Below are positions 39,179 through 52,057 of a stretch of DNA of 64,000 bases, in pieces. A program made the position numbers and the translations under genes. Location: assembly GCA_013398955.1 (NCBI GenBank), contig VWPU01017834.1:62001-126000 (forward strand), read 5' to 3'. Position 1 is the stretch's first letter, and the number at the start of each line of letters is the position of its first letter. The notes under the pieces are model-generated. The model worked only from the letters and a program-made list of their open reading frames with translations, ran no database searches and had not been told where the DNA came from. This stretch comes from Callaeas wilsoni. Its lineage: Eukaryota > Chordata > Aves > Passeriformes > Callaeidae.

Positions 39179-39225
39179 CCTTGCCTTGCCTTGCCTTGCC
39201 TTGCCTTGCCTTCCCTTCCGTTCCC
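39179..39225. repeat. (TTGCC)n pentanucleotide array
   Basis: Six perfect TTGCC units (39181-39210) are followed by degenerate TTCCC/TTCCG units to about 39225. Pentamer arrays like this are commonly variable in length. It sits in otherwise unique DNA. Confidence 0.95.
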
Positions 39226-40452
39226 TAGGAGTTTCTGGCGTTAATGACACTTGAAAGAATCAGAAGGTAAGTAAGAACCGGAATGCAAAAAACATCCAAA
39301 ACTTATTACATATAAATATTTTAATTTTTCTGCCAGTCTTCCAATACTGTGGTTCTCATTTTTGAATGCTTTGGATTACCAAGGAGAATTATTCCCCTCT
39401 GTTTAACTTTAATAACTGGAGAATATTAAAATGTTATTGTAGCTCATTTTCCAACAATATATTTGATTGAAAGCAATAGGAGGGGCACTGAAGCTGGAAT
39501 CCATTTCACACAGGAGCAGGGTGCACTTCTGCTCACTCTGCTTGACTGCATTGTCCTTTTCATAATGTGGAAGTCACAGCATGGACTGGAGGGAAAAGTC
39601 AAAGCCTCCAGCACCTCGTCTTATAGCCACAACATTGAAAGCTACAAGAGTAGCCACCAGGCAGAGCTGGCTGGTCCTCCTTCCCTCTCCTTCCCATGGG
39701 AGCTGCCCCGGCACACGTGCTTGATGTGGGAGGTCTCATCTCCCTTCCTGCAGGCACATCCAGGGGTGTTACACTCACCTTGGGCTAATCCCAAATATTT
39801 ATTGTACCAGACAAGTTCAACATGCCCGCATGCTCTCCCATGTCGGGATGTGGGGAGCACTGCAAACTCACCCCAAGCTGTGCACTGCAAAGCCCACCTT
39901 CCAGCAGCCCTGGTCTCTCCTCTGCTCTGCTCTCACCCAGCCCAGCTGTCTTCAAACGTCATTGCAAAGGGATGAACCTAAAGAACAGGTTTCACTGTCG
40001 GGTCCTAGATTGCATGTCTAGATCTGGAGCTGCAGCTTCAGAAGACATGAATTTCAAAAATGCCAAATTCATTTTGAAAGCTACTGGAATAAATGGACTG
40101 ACAAAGGCAAGGTATTTGGGTACATAAAGGCACAGGAAAACATCCATTTCGGATCCAGAACTAGCGATATATCTAAATCCTGTGGAAAGCAAAGCAACCT
40201 AGCTAGGTATCCAGGCATTTCTGAAATATTCAACTGGTTTCTTAACACTCTATCCTCATGATTGTTTTCTATAGCACCTTGGAAGAATAACTAAATACTT
40301 GTGCTCTTCTTCCCCAGAATCTAGACTAACAAAGAATAATTACTTAATGGTAGGTTATTATTTTTGCTACACCGTTGACTAAAGGCCAACTGCATTATAC
40401 AAAATATAATAGATTGTCTCTCTCCATAGATTAAAAATTAAGATTTTTTTCA

Positions 40453-40470
40453 ATGTATGTATGTATGTAT
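40453..40470. repeat. (ATGT)n short tetranucleotide repeat
   Basis: Four and a half ATGT units run into a short ATTC repeat (to about 40479). Minor simple repeat. Confidence 0.85.
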
Positions 40471-43400
40471 TCATTCATTTCTTGAACATTGTGTAAAGAG
40501 AGCTGTACTGGGTCAGGCAGTGGCCACAGGAATATTTAACTCTGTGAAGCTGAAGACAGTAATTTCCCGTCTGGTGGGTTGAGTGACTGGAGCACACAAC
40601 ACGATGTGGATGAGCATATTTCTGGCTTAGAGCAGATGGCAGAAGATAAAATGTAAATATGTTTAAATCACCAGGAGTTTCCCCCCACAATCATTATGTT
40701 ATTATATTTCAGTCTTTCAAAAAGCAGTTTACCTTTTATCAGCTCCTGTTAACTAACAAACTATATCATCATGCAAATAGAGAAGAGAAGACAGCTGTTT
40801 GAGTCACAAAAGATAAATATCACCTGAAACAGCTATTGTTTTGAGTTCCTGAGTCTACTAAATAGATATCTTCAGTGCAAATAAATGATGTAACCCAAAG
40901 TGAGTCCAACAATACACTGGTGAAGTAACTTGTGTGGTTTTCACAGGAGAATATTCAATCTGTGCAAACAGACTACCATCTGTAAACAGCAACATAAATA
41001 GGAAGTGTACATCTGATGTGCCTGCTCACCAGATCTGATCCTTCAGGGTGATATGTACGCTCAGAGACCTATAGAAGGACATTTTCAAAGCATGTATTTT
41101 CACATTGAGACTTGGGAGCTGAGGGTCATTTGCAAATGGAACAGGTTTTTAGGGTCACATAGTTGACTGAATGGAATCAAGCTCTTAGATTTGCTTAAAA
41201 CAAAAAAAATCTGATCACTGTCAAATTCACAGCACTAGTCAAAAGCAAATGAATCCACTTTTCAAGTTAAACATAGCACTACTCTTCTATTGGGCAGGAC
41301 ATTTTTAGAAGAAAAATGCTAAACAACCACTATTACTTTAAGTTTCCAAGACATAAAACACCACTTGTAAAAATTCTTTCGATTTACAAGAAGCTTGCAT
41401 TACACAAAACTGATAAGAAATAGATTAAAAATTAAACATTTATGACCCAAGGAACTGCTGAGCAGACTTTGCTCTGAAGAACATCTGTAACAATAAACCC
41501 CAGACTCCTGAAATTTGAATTTGCCTGTTGTACTTCCTTAATTACTGTGCATGCTAACTATTTAGTCTCTGATAGGGTAATGGTGCAGTTGTGGAAAATA
41601 TTATTCCCTTAGGGATTTTCATATATAATTTCTGGAGGGGAGCATTCCCATCTCAACATGCACACACAAGTGCCAGTACCATTAATGGAAGTTATGTGCA
41701 CCATTCAAAGGGAGAGCACACTCCTGAGTATGTAAGTAAATCAAGAAACCTCCAGTAGTACCATAATGCTAGAGGAAGGACCAGAGCAAAATATTTAGAG
41801 ATAAAGAATGAGCACAATTTCAGTCTTACCATATGTTATCATGGTGATATTATCTTCTGTCAAGGGACTCTGACTATTTTTGATAAATCTGAGTTATAGA
41901 ACTAAAGCACAATGGAATGACATGATGGTGTTACTAAGTGTATAAAGGCTGTTTCAGGTTTACCTTTGTCTTTACCTGCTGATGTAGATCATTTCAGAAT
42001 TGTAACACAATAACATTACTGAAACTTTCATCCTGTTCCTAATTTACGCTTTGCTCTGGCAAATTGATTTTACACCCATGATCACGCCATTTTTACTCTA
42101 GTGCAGGAGTAACAAAGTGAAAATGGGAATTTCCCTCCCTTAATGGCAAGTTCTGCCTTCAGATATATTGAACATCTGTGACTAAAAGCTTAATCAGAAC
42201 CATGTAGTCTTTCTTCCATATTTTTTAAGGAGAATTACAAGTTCAATTAGATTATGGTGCCCTTCCTAAGGTTAATTTCAGGTATTTTTTTACAATGCGA
42301 TGATTAATTTTTTACTCCATAACAGAAATACCAATTTAATTAATTGCTCTGAAGTTGGCTTTTAATCCCCTTTTTTGTTTTAACAGCTCTTATTAAATCA
42401 TTACCTTCTTGCCTCTGAGTTATGCACAGGTTAGTGCACACAGATGTTTTGCATGAAAAACACGTATGGATCATGTTTCTGCGTGTACAGTTATCCCATG
42501 GAAACTGACATTTTGGAAAGGAAATGGTACAACTGGTAGAGAGCAAGTAGTTTCCTGGTTCAGTGTCTTCAGTTTTACTGATGGGACATCACTAACAGAG
42601 CTGTAGTTTCATGTTCAAGCCCAGCAATGACACTGATTTTACTTCCTGAGGTTTAGAAGGGGACAGGTATGAATAGGTATACAAGGCATACAGGATCTGT
42701 AAGTATATTAGACAGGACTTTTTTTAACTTTCACCCACATGCAAAAAAAGAAAAAGTTGCATATCTTTATGTGTGAACTATAAATTTGAGTTTAAGATAG
42801 ATATCTAAGTAGATACTTGTTTCTAGTAGCTACATTTTAAAGCAGTGCTTGCAGCAGAGTGAAATTGAAGGAAAATGTAAATAAAAAAAAGGATTTTGAA
42901 AAATCCTGAGGAAATAAACACATTGATGTGTTATTTGGTGTACACTTTCTAGGTGAATCTTGTCAGAGTAATGTAGGCCACTAAAGTCCTGAATGAGGCC
43001 CAAGTGAAAAGTCATAAAATGCATCTCTATGAACAGCAACGCTGTGTTAAAACACAGTTAGTAAGCTTGCAAAGATAACAGTGCTTTCGTTATTTAGTAT
43101 GGATTTCCTAATTGCAAAGCACATTCTGATTTATTATAAAGACTATGATTAGATTAGGCCAAACAAATCAATATGCCTTTAATTAGGGGCATGGCTGCTG
43201 CTTCACTACTCTCTATGCTAACACCAAAGCCTAGTTTTGAGTTTAGGATCCCAGAGTTGTGTAACAATGGTCTCCAGCACTGAAACTTCAGCTTTGTCTC
43301 ACATACAGAGGAAGCCACTACGCCAGAAAAAAAAGAGAACAATTTCTACAGAAATGAATGAGCTGCTCTGTACATTAATAGTAAAAATAATCATCATTTA

Positions 43401-44926
43401 TGCCCCATCCAATAGGGGTGGGCATGCAATTGTATTTCAACAAAGTACTAGCTTGCATTACTGCTCATTGGATAATGTTTCATATTAATTAGTATTGCAG
43501 CTTTCTAGCCTATTTCTAAAGATGTCATTATGTGATTGGATACCACTGAGTCACCTAATCAATGAAACAAAAATTACTAACACAGAACAATTAATGGCAA
43601 CTACTCAGTCATGTTAAACTAGGAAAACAAGAAAGGTCTCACTTAACTCGGTGTGCCCAGTTACTGCACTCAGATACCTATATTTACAAATCATCAGAGA
43701 AGAACATTTCCCAGTTTCAGAATTTTCCTTCTTAACTAGTAATCATTACTATGATACTAAGAAATTTTAATACAACTGAAAATTGTGACACCAAAGAAGC
43801 ATGGACACGCATGTTTTAAACAGTGTATATGTATATATTTGTACTTTTAAAATAGATATGGTTGAGCTTGGCAATAGGAAGGTCACATGGACCTCTGTGA
43901 TTAGTGAATGCAGAGGTCCCCCAGAAAGAGATGTGGTGCCTACTTGGTAATTTTGGTGATAAACACTTTCCTTAGACTTACAGAACATGTTCCTTTTACT
44001 TATTAACAGATAAGAGCAAAGTACTGCCAGAACGATGTGTACAATTCAGCCAAATAACTACAATTGTGTGCTCGTCTTTTGCCCTCTCTGTGATCTGGGA
44101 CAAACAGATGATTCTTCTATGAAAAAAAAATAAGCATGAGATTAAAACTGTGCCCAAACCTCAGCCATAAAAACATTGCCACTGTTTGCAGAGAGATGTT
44201 TTAAAGAGACAAACAGAGCAGAGGGGTTATTCAGAGGATATTCAGGATCCCAAAAGTTTCTCTCCTGCCCATTTCCTCCACAACTGAGTCTCTCCTGTCT
44301 CTGATTCACATAAATTAGGGGCTCATAACACCGCATTAGAATGTCAAGAGTTACAACACATGGCAGAAACACAATCCTTTAGTTATTTCCCTCTTCTTGT
44401 ATGTTGCAAGGAATTACAGTAGTCTAAAAATGGCCACAAATAATAGTTAAAAAAATATTTTGAGATATTTTAAGTCTTGCTCAGTTGTGAGTGATTTGCT
44501 GTTTCCTTGCTCTTTGGTGAGTGTCCAGTTCCTTCCCTGAGGGCCCATGGGTTATGCTATGTGAAACTGTGTACCTCTCCTCCCTAGCTCCAAGTTTGCC
44601 CTCTGAATCTACTACTTCTTTTAAATTCCTTCGCAGAGGTTTTTTCCCATCTCCTGAGTGTCTGTCTCTAAGCTTTTCTCTTTAGAATCAGGAAACTAAT
44701 TATTGAAAATCCTTTTTGAAATATAAATTATTTCTAAACCATTTCTGCCTAGAGGTTTTAGATGAAAGAAAACATTTTTCACAAAATGATCAACAAAACA
44801 TTTTGACTGACCCTCAGTTACCTCCTTTAGCTTTACAGAAACAAGATAATACTCAAAGCCTTCAAAATCTGACTTGGAACAAAATTCAAGATTCTTTTTA
44901 AGGTCATTCAAGGACTCGTTTGTTGT

Positions 44927-45313
44927 GTGATAGTCCTGCTTTGCTCTGCACTGGTGTGGCCTCACCTTGAGTCCTGTGTGCAGTTTTGGGCACAGCAATA
45001 TAAGAAAGATATTAAACTATGAGAGAGCATCCAAAGGAGAGCAACAAAGATGAGGGGAAGCCGTATGAGGAGTGGGTGAGGTCACTTGGTCTGTTCAGCG
45101 TGCAGAAGAGGAAACTGAGGGGAGACCTCACTGCAGTTACAGCTTCCTCATGAGGGGAAGAGGAGAGGCAGGCACTGATCTCTTCTCTGTGGTGCCCAGT
45201 GACCTGAGGGAATGGCCTGAAGTTGTGTCAGGGGAGGTTTAGCTTGGATATTAGAAAACAGGTTCTTCACACAGAGGGTGGCTGGGCACTGCAACAGGCT
45301 CCCCAGGGAAGTG
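44927..45313 (+). mobile_element. CR1 LINE, sense strand, ORF2 C-terminal remnant
   Basis: Sense CR1 sequence starts near 'gtgatagtcctgctttgctc' and keeps 'gcactggtgtggcctcacct', 'tgtgtgcagttttgggcaca', 'ggggagacctcactgcagtt', 'ggcaggcactgatctcttct', 'gaatggcctgaagttgtgtc', 'aggggaggtttagcttggat' and 'caggctccccagggaagtg'. That covers the end of ORF2 in a subfamily distinct from that at 21903. Stops and frame changes disable it. The family sequence should continue another 150 or so bases to the tail; instead it breaks at 45313 and only a tail piece reappears at 45618. Confidence 0.92.
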
Positions 45314-45617
45314 TTTCTCTTAGTGTTTATGCTTGGATCGGGAGTGAGATGTTGAAGTAAACCTTCCTGTTATTCCCACTTATTATGCTTTGGATCATGC
45401 TGCTGAGTTGTCAGAGCTCACAGATTGCAATGGAACCAAAACCTGTCTATAATTAGCAAGTAGTGCAGTCAAACAGGAATGGGTCCCCTGAGCAAACCTG
45501 ATGGAGCTGATGTTCAGTCTCTGTGCATCAGTTTTATGTGCATTGTCTCTGGTCTACAGACTGAAAAGGCATGAGCTGGAATAATCAAATATAATTTTAC
45601 AAAATGTTTAAGGAAAT

Positions 45618-45650
45618 CCCAGCTCAGCTTATTCTGTGATGCTATGATTG
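45618..45650 (+). mobile_element. CR1 3' tail piece
   Basis: A short stretch reading 'cccagctcagcttattctg' then 'tgatgctatgattg' matches the terminal bases of a sense CR1, including the ATTCTGTG-ATTCTATG direct-repeat tail. Orientation and subfamily fit the copy ending at 45313, so the two are probably one insertion split by a rearrangement. On its own the piece is short, which limits confidence. Confidence 0.65.
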
Positions 45651-48600
45651 TTTCAGTAGGTTTTCCTTAAGGAATTCCAGTAGACACTTCCTGAAATTTT
45701 TCATATGATAACAGATTTAAAATTTTCCCTTTTTTTAATTTCTTGTCATACAATCATGTGCCTTATTTGTCAGGGAGAGAGCATGACTGCTTGCAAATGG
45801 AGTGATGATCTCCATGTTTACTAAACCCTTTTTCTTAGTGTAGTATTTTTTATTACGGAAAATTGTAAGATTCTTTCTTCATAGCAGTTATGTCTTTGGC
45901 CAAGAAAGAGATATTATTAAATTTTACTCTTTGTTGACAATTTCCCAAGTAAACTGAAAATTATTAAGCTGACTAAGCTTTCCAAGGTACCAGTGGATAC
46001 TCATAGCTCGTAGTGAAGAACAGAAATGAGAATGGATTCAGATAAAAAGGAATTACATTCACTGTCAGTATGTAAAAGTCCTAAAAAAGAAACCCACAAG
46101 TATTCTGTGCAGGTGTGGCTTTATTTAACTTTGGTGTTTTACTATCTGTTCATGTTTGAGGTTGGCACCTTTACTAACTGCAGAAAATTAGTGTCTCAGA
46201 CTGTGTTTAATGAGACAGCACAACTTAGGAAATATCAAAATGGCTCAAATTCTAAAAAAAGGAAAATAATTCTGTATCTCTTGATTTTAATCTGGATTTT
46301 TGGGAAATATTGAGCCAGCATTCAGGCCAGAGTCCTGACACACTGTGGCTGCTAGAACGACCCTAAATCTATATATGTGTCTTGGTCATGCTGTATTAGT
46401 GCAAAAGCCGGACAAGCAAAAGCCTTTGCTACTCCGTTTCTCATAGGCAGAGCAAACAGCGCTGCACATCTCCTTCACCCTCTCTGAAGGCAACAGCAAC
46501 GCAGGCAGCATGTCAAAGGGCTTAAAATATTTGCATGCATTTCCTATTTCTACCTTGAAAGTGAATCAAGGTCCCTTCTCAGAATTTCAATGAAATTTTT
46601 CAATGGAGATAATGAAGATGTCGCATTTGAGTTTTTAGCACTTAGGCTTTTACCTGAAGTCTAGACAGATTAGATACAAGCAAGGTTTGGACATGCAATT
46701 GTAGCAGCGAACATACAGTCAGATAGTGCTTGTGCTCCTCTGCTTAAAACACATGCTTGAAAGAGATGGCAAATCCCCAAAAGCCACAGTTCCTGTTACC
46801 CCCAGTCTGGAGCTGGTGGCAACAACAGAGGCAGCTGTCTGCAACCCCCTGCCTGTTCTTTGGGTCATGCCCTGCCCTTTCACTCTCTATATCAGTGGAA
46901 AAGTACCAACCCTAACTAGATCCCAGTTCCTCATGGTGGTAAAATTCAGGTTTGCATGGAAAGGTACAGATTCACAAGAATTAGAGACCATGGGTTTGTT
47001 TCCGGTGCTACCTCTAAGCTTCTTTCAGCACTATTGTTGCATACATCTCATCCCTGCTTTCTCAATAACTATGTTCATGTTACAAAACACCAGCCATTGC
47101 CCTTTCAAAGTATTAAAAAAACAGTAGCCATTACTTTGAAGTGCAGCTTCCTAGTGTGGTTTATAGACATATTTCTGTCAGAATCTGGGCTTTCTCCTAC
47201 CACCAAATGACCCCAAAACCTTGCTGGTCCTTCAGTCTGTTAGCAGAAGTACACCAGTTCTCCCAGGTCCTGCCAGCCCTCATGCACAAGCAGATCAGTG
47301 GAATTCTGAGTTGCTTGTACAAGCTGTGTTGCTCATGCAGAGAGTGACAGCAGTCCACACAGTTGTTCCGGTGATTGCACTTAGATTATTCCATAAATTC
47401 ATACAACATATTAGTAGATGCAGTTTCAAATAAAAGGTAAAACACTATTATGGAACTTTGAAGATGATGTTCATGTTTCACCCCAGGGTATCAAATTAAT
47501 AACAGCTTTGGAAAGAGTTAAAAAGTTTGCCAGGGCAACTCATTCAAATGCACTTCATTACATCAGCTGGGAAATATTTCTGCTTTGCAAACACAACAGA
47601 AGGAACAGGAGCTATTCTGTTCCCTAAAACAAAGCTATTTCCCATTAACACCATTCACAACCACCGAGCTCTACCAGACAATGGGCACCTTGTCATTCCC
47701 TACAGGGCACCTGTGGGGCCAGGTGGCTGCTTCCCTGCAGCACGGGGGTGGCTGGGGCACCCCAGCAGAGGCTCCAAACCACAGTCACACCACACATTTC
47801 TGCTCCTGGTGGAAGTAAATCCCACTGAGTCGTAAATATTGACTCAGCAGTGTGGTTGCTGCTTTCATTTTTTCACTGCACAATGCCATAGGAGATTATT
47901 AGGCTTAGCAGCTGATTTTTGCTTGTAGAATGGATCAATGATCATTGATAAAAGAGTCGCTTTTTTATACGCTTATTTTAGTCAACAAACTGTTGTAGCA
48001 TGGCAGCCATTATTATTCAGCTGTGCTATAAATTGAATTTCCTTCCTCACACAAATACAAGAGTACTTTCCTTGCTTTTCTTTACTCTTTGGGTTACAAT
48101 TATTAGACTTGCAAGATAACTCACATATTTGCCAACAACAGAAAGAGACAGAAAGCAAAGGGATGTTTCCATTAAAAATATTTCTCTCTTTTTTGTGTTA
48201 TTCTTAACATTTACCTCAAATGCAGTTTTGCTCAGAAGTCCCAGATAAGACAGGAGTTCCATTATGGTGCTTCTGGTTATCTGGACTGCATAAAAGAAAG
48301 CGACTTTCACTCCTCCTTGCTGGAGTTTCCCTTCTGAGGTTAGACAAACATTTTTGAACAGTATTGTCTCTCTTGTCCCAGTGAATAAGTTAATTTGTTG
48401 TAGTAGCTTTGTGCCTGTTTTAAAAAAACTTATTTCTTGATTGGAGCATCTTGTAACAGTAACATGTTAGACTTATAATATAAAAATTCTATCTAAGAAG
48501 ACAATGTGAAAGAAATAAAAGAAAGCTTTCCCTTTGGAAAGCAGTTGTTCCTTGAAGATGTAGAGAGTGTTTTCACATGGCCAGTGAAGTGCACTTAAGC

Positions 48601-50430
48601 AAAACCTATGTGTTTACCACTATGATCATAACTGGTCAGAATTAATTTTTCTGCAGAAAATGTACACAGAAGCAAAAAACATTTTATCAAAAAGTGAAAA
48701 ATACTTTTCTTTTAAGAAAAAGGACTGATTTTTGCACGAAGCATTTGGACTTTGCTTTTTGATGCAGAACATTTTTTCCTCTTACACTAGATGTTTCCTG
48801 CCTAAAAATTCTAAACACTCTTTACCAGAGGAAAAAAAAAAAAAAAAGAGAGAAAAGAATCCACTGGTAGTTGCAAAGGGTACTTCAGCTTTACTCCTCA
48901 AACTGTAGACCATGAAATAATTGCAGCATTTCTTTCATGACTAATTTCCAGTAGGTTAATATATCAATGAAAATGTCATCAATAATTCACAAATGCTACA
49001 ATAAGAAAAATGCACTGAGTAAACGGCTGGCTATCTATTATTTACATTCTCAGTGTTGGTTATTACAGTTAAACAATGTAACCATTAGATATAATAACTA
49101 TTCCGTCACAAAAATAAGTTATTTATTGTAAGTCCATATAGGAAAATTAAATGCAAGGATGTAGTTACTGATGGCAAGAGGATTTTTTAATAGTATTCAC
49201 TACAAAGAAGACCACAGTCCCTGCCTAAAGAGCTTCTTTTCTAATGACAAAACCCTCCAAACATTAGATGGTAAAGGCATTCTATATAAGTAAATGGATC
49301 AAGTGATATGCAGATGCAGATAGCTTATATGCAATTATAAACTCTTTTCTAATTGTTTGTAGTCAGCCAGTTAAACCATTAACATGCTGTGTTTACTGCT
49401 ATCTGCCTCAGTTTTCCCCTTTCTCATAAAAATGACTTAATGACTCATCTGATACAGCCAAAAGAGACAGCTCTGCACTGCATTGATTTCATCCCACTTA
49501 AACCCTTTTGAGATGTACACATAAAATGAGCTGCATGAAGACTTTTAATATCAGGAATGGAAATTCTACTCTTACTGTTTTTATGGCTCATGTTTTATAT
49601 TCAGTCTTGCTTCTGAGCAGCTATGTTGGATTCACTCTGGTGATGCAAAAGTGGGTTCCAGCTCACTGTGTGCTGCATGCTGGTGACTGCTGGAGCTCTA
49701 AAGCATGGTGGGGTAACACCTGGACAGCTGCTGGCAGGAGGTTTCCCTGTGCTTTCCCTGCCTACCAGCCATGGAGACCTGGGGACTCCTGCTGTGCTGG
49801 GATTTCACCAGCCCATAGTGCCAACCAAAGGTGAAAAGAAAAACATTCTATGCAGCAAAAAACCAACTTATTCTTATGCATACAAATATGGAAATTATGG
49901 AGGAATCTGGGTTTATCTCTCAGAAGGGATAGTAGTATCGTTACTGCAGCACCATGTCTGCAATTCTTTCTCACTCACAAAATGAGTCAAAATCTGTCTT
50001 CATTTACTCTCAGCTTGTCCTTGTATGACCAGGTGTTTTTGGAAGCTGAATTTTTCTCACATGTGCTTACAAAAGAGGAAGAATTAATTTTATTGCTTGT
50101 GTCTGAAAAGTACTCAACTTTGACTTTCAGTTTTTGTCAAAATGCAGTGTTATTTCTTGACCCCTTGTCCTTCAGAGGAAATGCAGGAGGATTGTGTTGG
50201 CAAGGGGATTGCTAATGTGCTTCTCTGCTCCACTAGCTCCTCTCCTCCTTCATTTTCCATATTCAGTTTGTGGAATATGTGTGCTTGTTTTTCGCCCCTC
50301 CTAATTTGGCACTGCCCCAGCCTGTGTCCCTCACGGCTCTGCCATGCCACGTGCTGTGCTGGGATCTGCTAAATGAGATTAGAGCAGGTCCAAACCCAGC
50401 AGCTTCTGGAAATACTCCTTGGATGTGTGG
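45651..50430. other. Gene-free sequence with a candidate regulatory block
   Basis: No supported gene. GC-richer patches at 46770-46920, 47680-47830 and 49650-49830 leave open frames of 100-133 codons that lack domains. An AT-rich, motif-dense block at 47830-48050 contains a 16-bp palindrome. An A-run of 16 bases lies at about 48832-48847. I see no interspersed repeat in this interval. Confidence 0.5.
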
Positions 50431-50613
50431 AGAGTCCAGGTAGGGAGGGACCTCAGCCGGTCTCCAGTACAGTCCACTACTCAAGGCAGAGTCTGACAGG
50501 AGATCAGACCCGCTTATTCAGGACCTTGAAAACAATCAGGGATGAAGACTGAGCTGCATCTCTGGACAACCTTACTCTGCTTAACCACCTCTCCTATTTT
50601 TGTCAGGAGTTTG
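50431..50613 (-). mobile_element. CR1 LINE fragment, old subfamily
   Basis: The plus strand reads 'agggagggacctcagccggt', 'ctccagtacagtcc', 'ctactcaaggcag', 'ttattcaggaccttgaaaac' and 'catctctggacaacctta'. These follow, in order, the antisense CR1 pattern of 'gaagggacctctggaggtct', 'ctccagtccaacc', 'tgctcaaagcagg', 'gctcagggccttgtcc' and 'ctctgggcaacctg'. Divergence is high and both ends are vague. The terminal repeat is missing, so this is an internal 3'-UTR piece without coding content. Confidence 0.75.
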
Positions 50614-52057
50614 TACCAGAAGGGTGACATCCAAAGGCTTGCTGGAGAGATGTTATGAACAACTCCATCTTGTAGTCTCAGAATCAATCAGGAGTACCAG
50701 CCAATCTGTAATTTGCCTATCTTTACAAGGTCTCAGTCAATATCTTTATTTTAATCTCAAAATAACACTCCAATTATTTCTTCTTTGATGCTGTGGGTAA
50801 GTAACCCATCAAAATCAAGATGGCTTGCTTCTTGGATGTTTGCAGGAAGAAAAGGAATGGCCAGCTTCAGCAACAACTGGAAAAACAAAGTGATATGTAG
50901 AACAGTGCAGTCATTTTCAGTGAATAAATTAGGTGAAATTCAAGAGAGAAAATCGATAAGTAACAGTGAAACTTCTGCCTTGTTCAGTTTTTTGTTTTGC
51001 CAGTATGGAAAAAACAACAAGAGTTTTGTATTTGGGTCATTGAAATGTCCTAGGTGTAGCCAATGTACGGTTATTGAGGAAGGAAATGGCATCTTGCTTT
51101 TTTATTCTCTACTGTTAGCATTTCTCTTTTTCTTTTATTTATTTCACAGTCCCATCTCCCTCTTCTCAGTCTCTGGATTTTTGGCCATGGGAATTAGGAA
51201 GGAGAAGAGAGACAGAAGAATACATGTTTGAGCTAAATAAAGATAAATCCTGAAGCACAAAAAATTCCCCAATTTTTTTTTTCCTCCTAGAAGCGGTACT
51301 CTATTACAAGTCTCAGCAACAGCAAGAGCCTCAAAGACCCATTTTTGATTTTTGATAAACCCAACCAATTCTTCCTATTTGGTTTGTTCTTTGCACTGGC
51401 ACCCTAACAGAGGGTGGAGGACCTGTCCACTGTATATTTCTGAATGGCTATCTCTAATAGCAATTGCACATTGAGGATGTTTTAAGATTACTTTTTAATA
51501 CTAACAAGGTTTTTTGAGATTATGGAATGAAAAACGTTGAAAAAAAAATCAACATATGCTGCAGAGTCATGATGCTGTCAGGTGAAACTGAGTCCTCCCT
51601 TTAAAGAGTACAAAGCCCCAGACTGTGTCTATAGATAATTAACTGTCCTTCTATTTCTTTTCATCTCTTACACATTAGGATCATTTTATCTCAAGTTATT
51701 TCTCTTGAGGTATGCACTGTCATTTCAGCACTATATGACTAAACAAATTAGACAAAACTGTTGATGTAAATCCCAAAGAGCAGCAATGCAACTTTGTTAT
51801 AGCAATTATGTGTTTTATGACTTTTTTCATATAAAACAGATAGTTGAGCCTTAATTTAAGTTCAAAAGACAGTTGAGTGCATATGGCAAAGAAATCTGAG
51901 GGAAACTCAGTTGAAGCAAGGTAAGAATTGCATTTGTTCATGTTAAAATTAAACCAAATTATCTGAATCAGACCACCCTACCATACTGACTGTTTCTACC
52001 CCGAAGGCACATTGTAGATCACATCTACTGACCCCACTACACAAAGTGAGGAGGTAG
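50614..52057. other. Gene-free sequence upstream of the LTR
   Basis: AT-rich unique sequence. A 148-codon open frame (50785-51231 plus) runs through it; its product is low-complexity and hydrophobic towards the end (a run of F and L residues from T-rich DNA) and has no recognisable domain. Nothing else stands out. Confidence 0.5.

Larger units (their letters stand above)
36041..44926. other. Gene-free stretch with scattered GC-richer patches
   Basis: GC-richer patches at 36480-36770 and 39600-39960 yield the larger open frames here, 112 codons (36433-36771 plus) and 170 codons (39463-39975 plus, the longest in the window). Both overlap antisense frames, show no domain and look like products of base composition. 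A motif-rich AT block lies at 43140-43600 with three CCAAT or inverted-CCAAT boxes. Apart from the small tandem repeats listed separately, nothing is recognisable. Confidence 0.5.

Noticed and set aside
39463..39975. Longest open frame in the window (170 codons, plus strand)
   Set aside because: It spans a GC-richer patch with fewer stops and overlaps antisense and shifted frames. No domain, signal or family resemblance, and composition explains its length.
46726..47127. 133-codon open frame (plus)
   Set aside because: Lies across a GC-richer patch with overlapping frames, and the product has no known motif.
50785..51231. 148-codon open frame (plus)
   Set aside because: Its product is low-complexity with a phenylalanine/leucine run from T-rich DNA, and no domain is visible. 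Likely chance.
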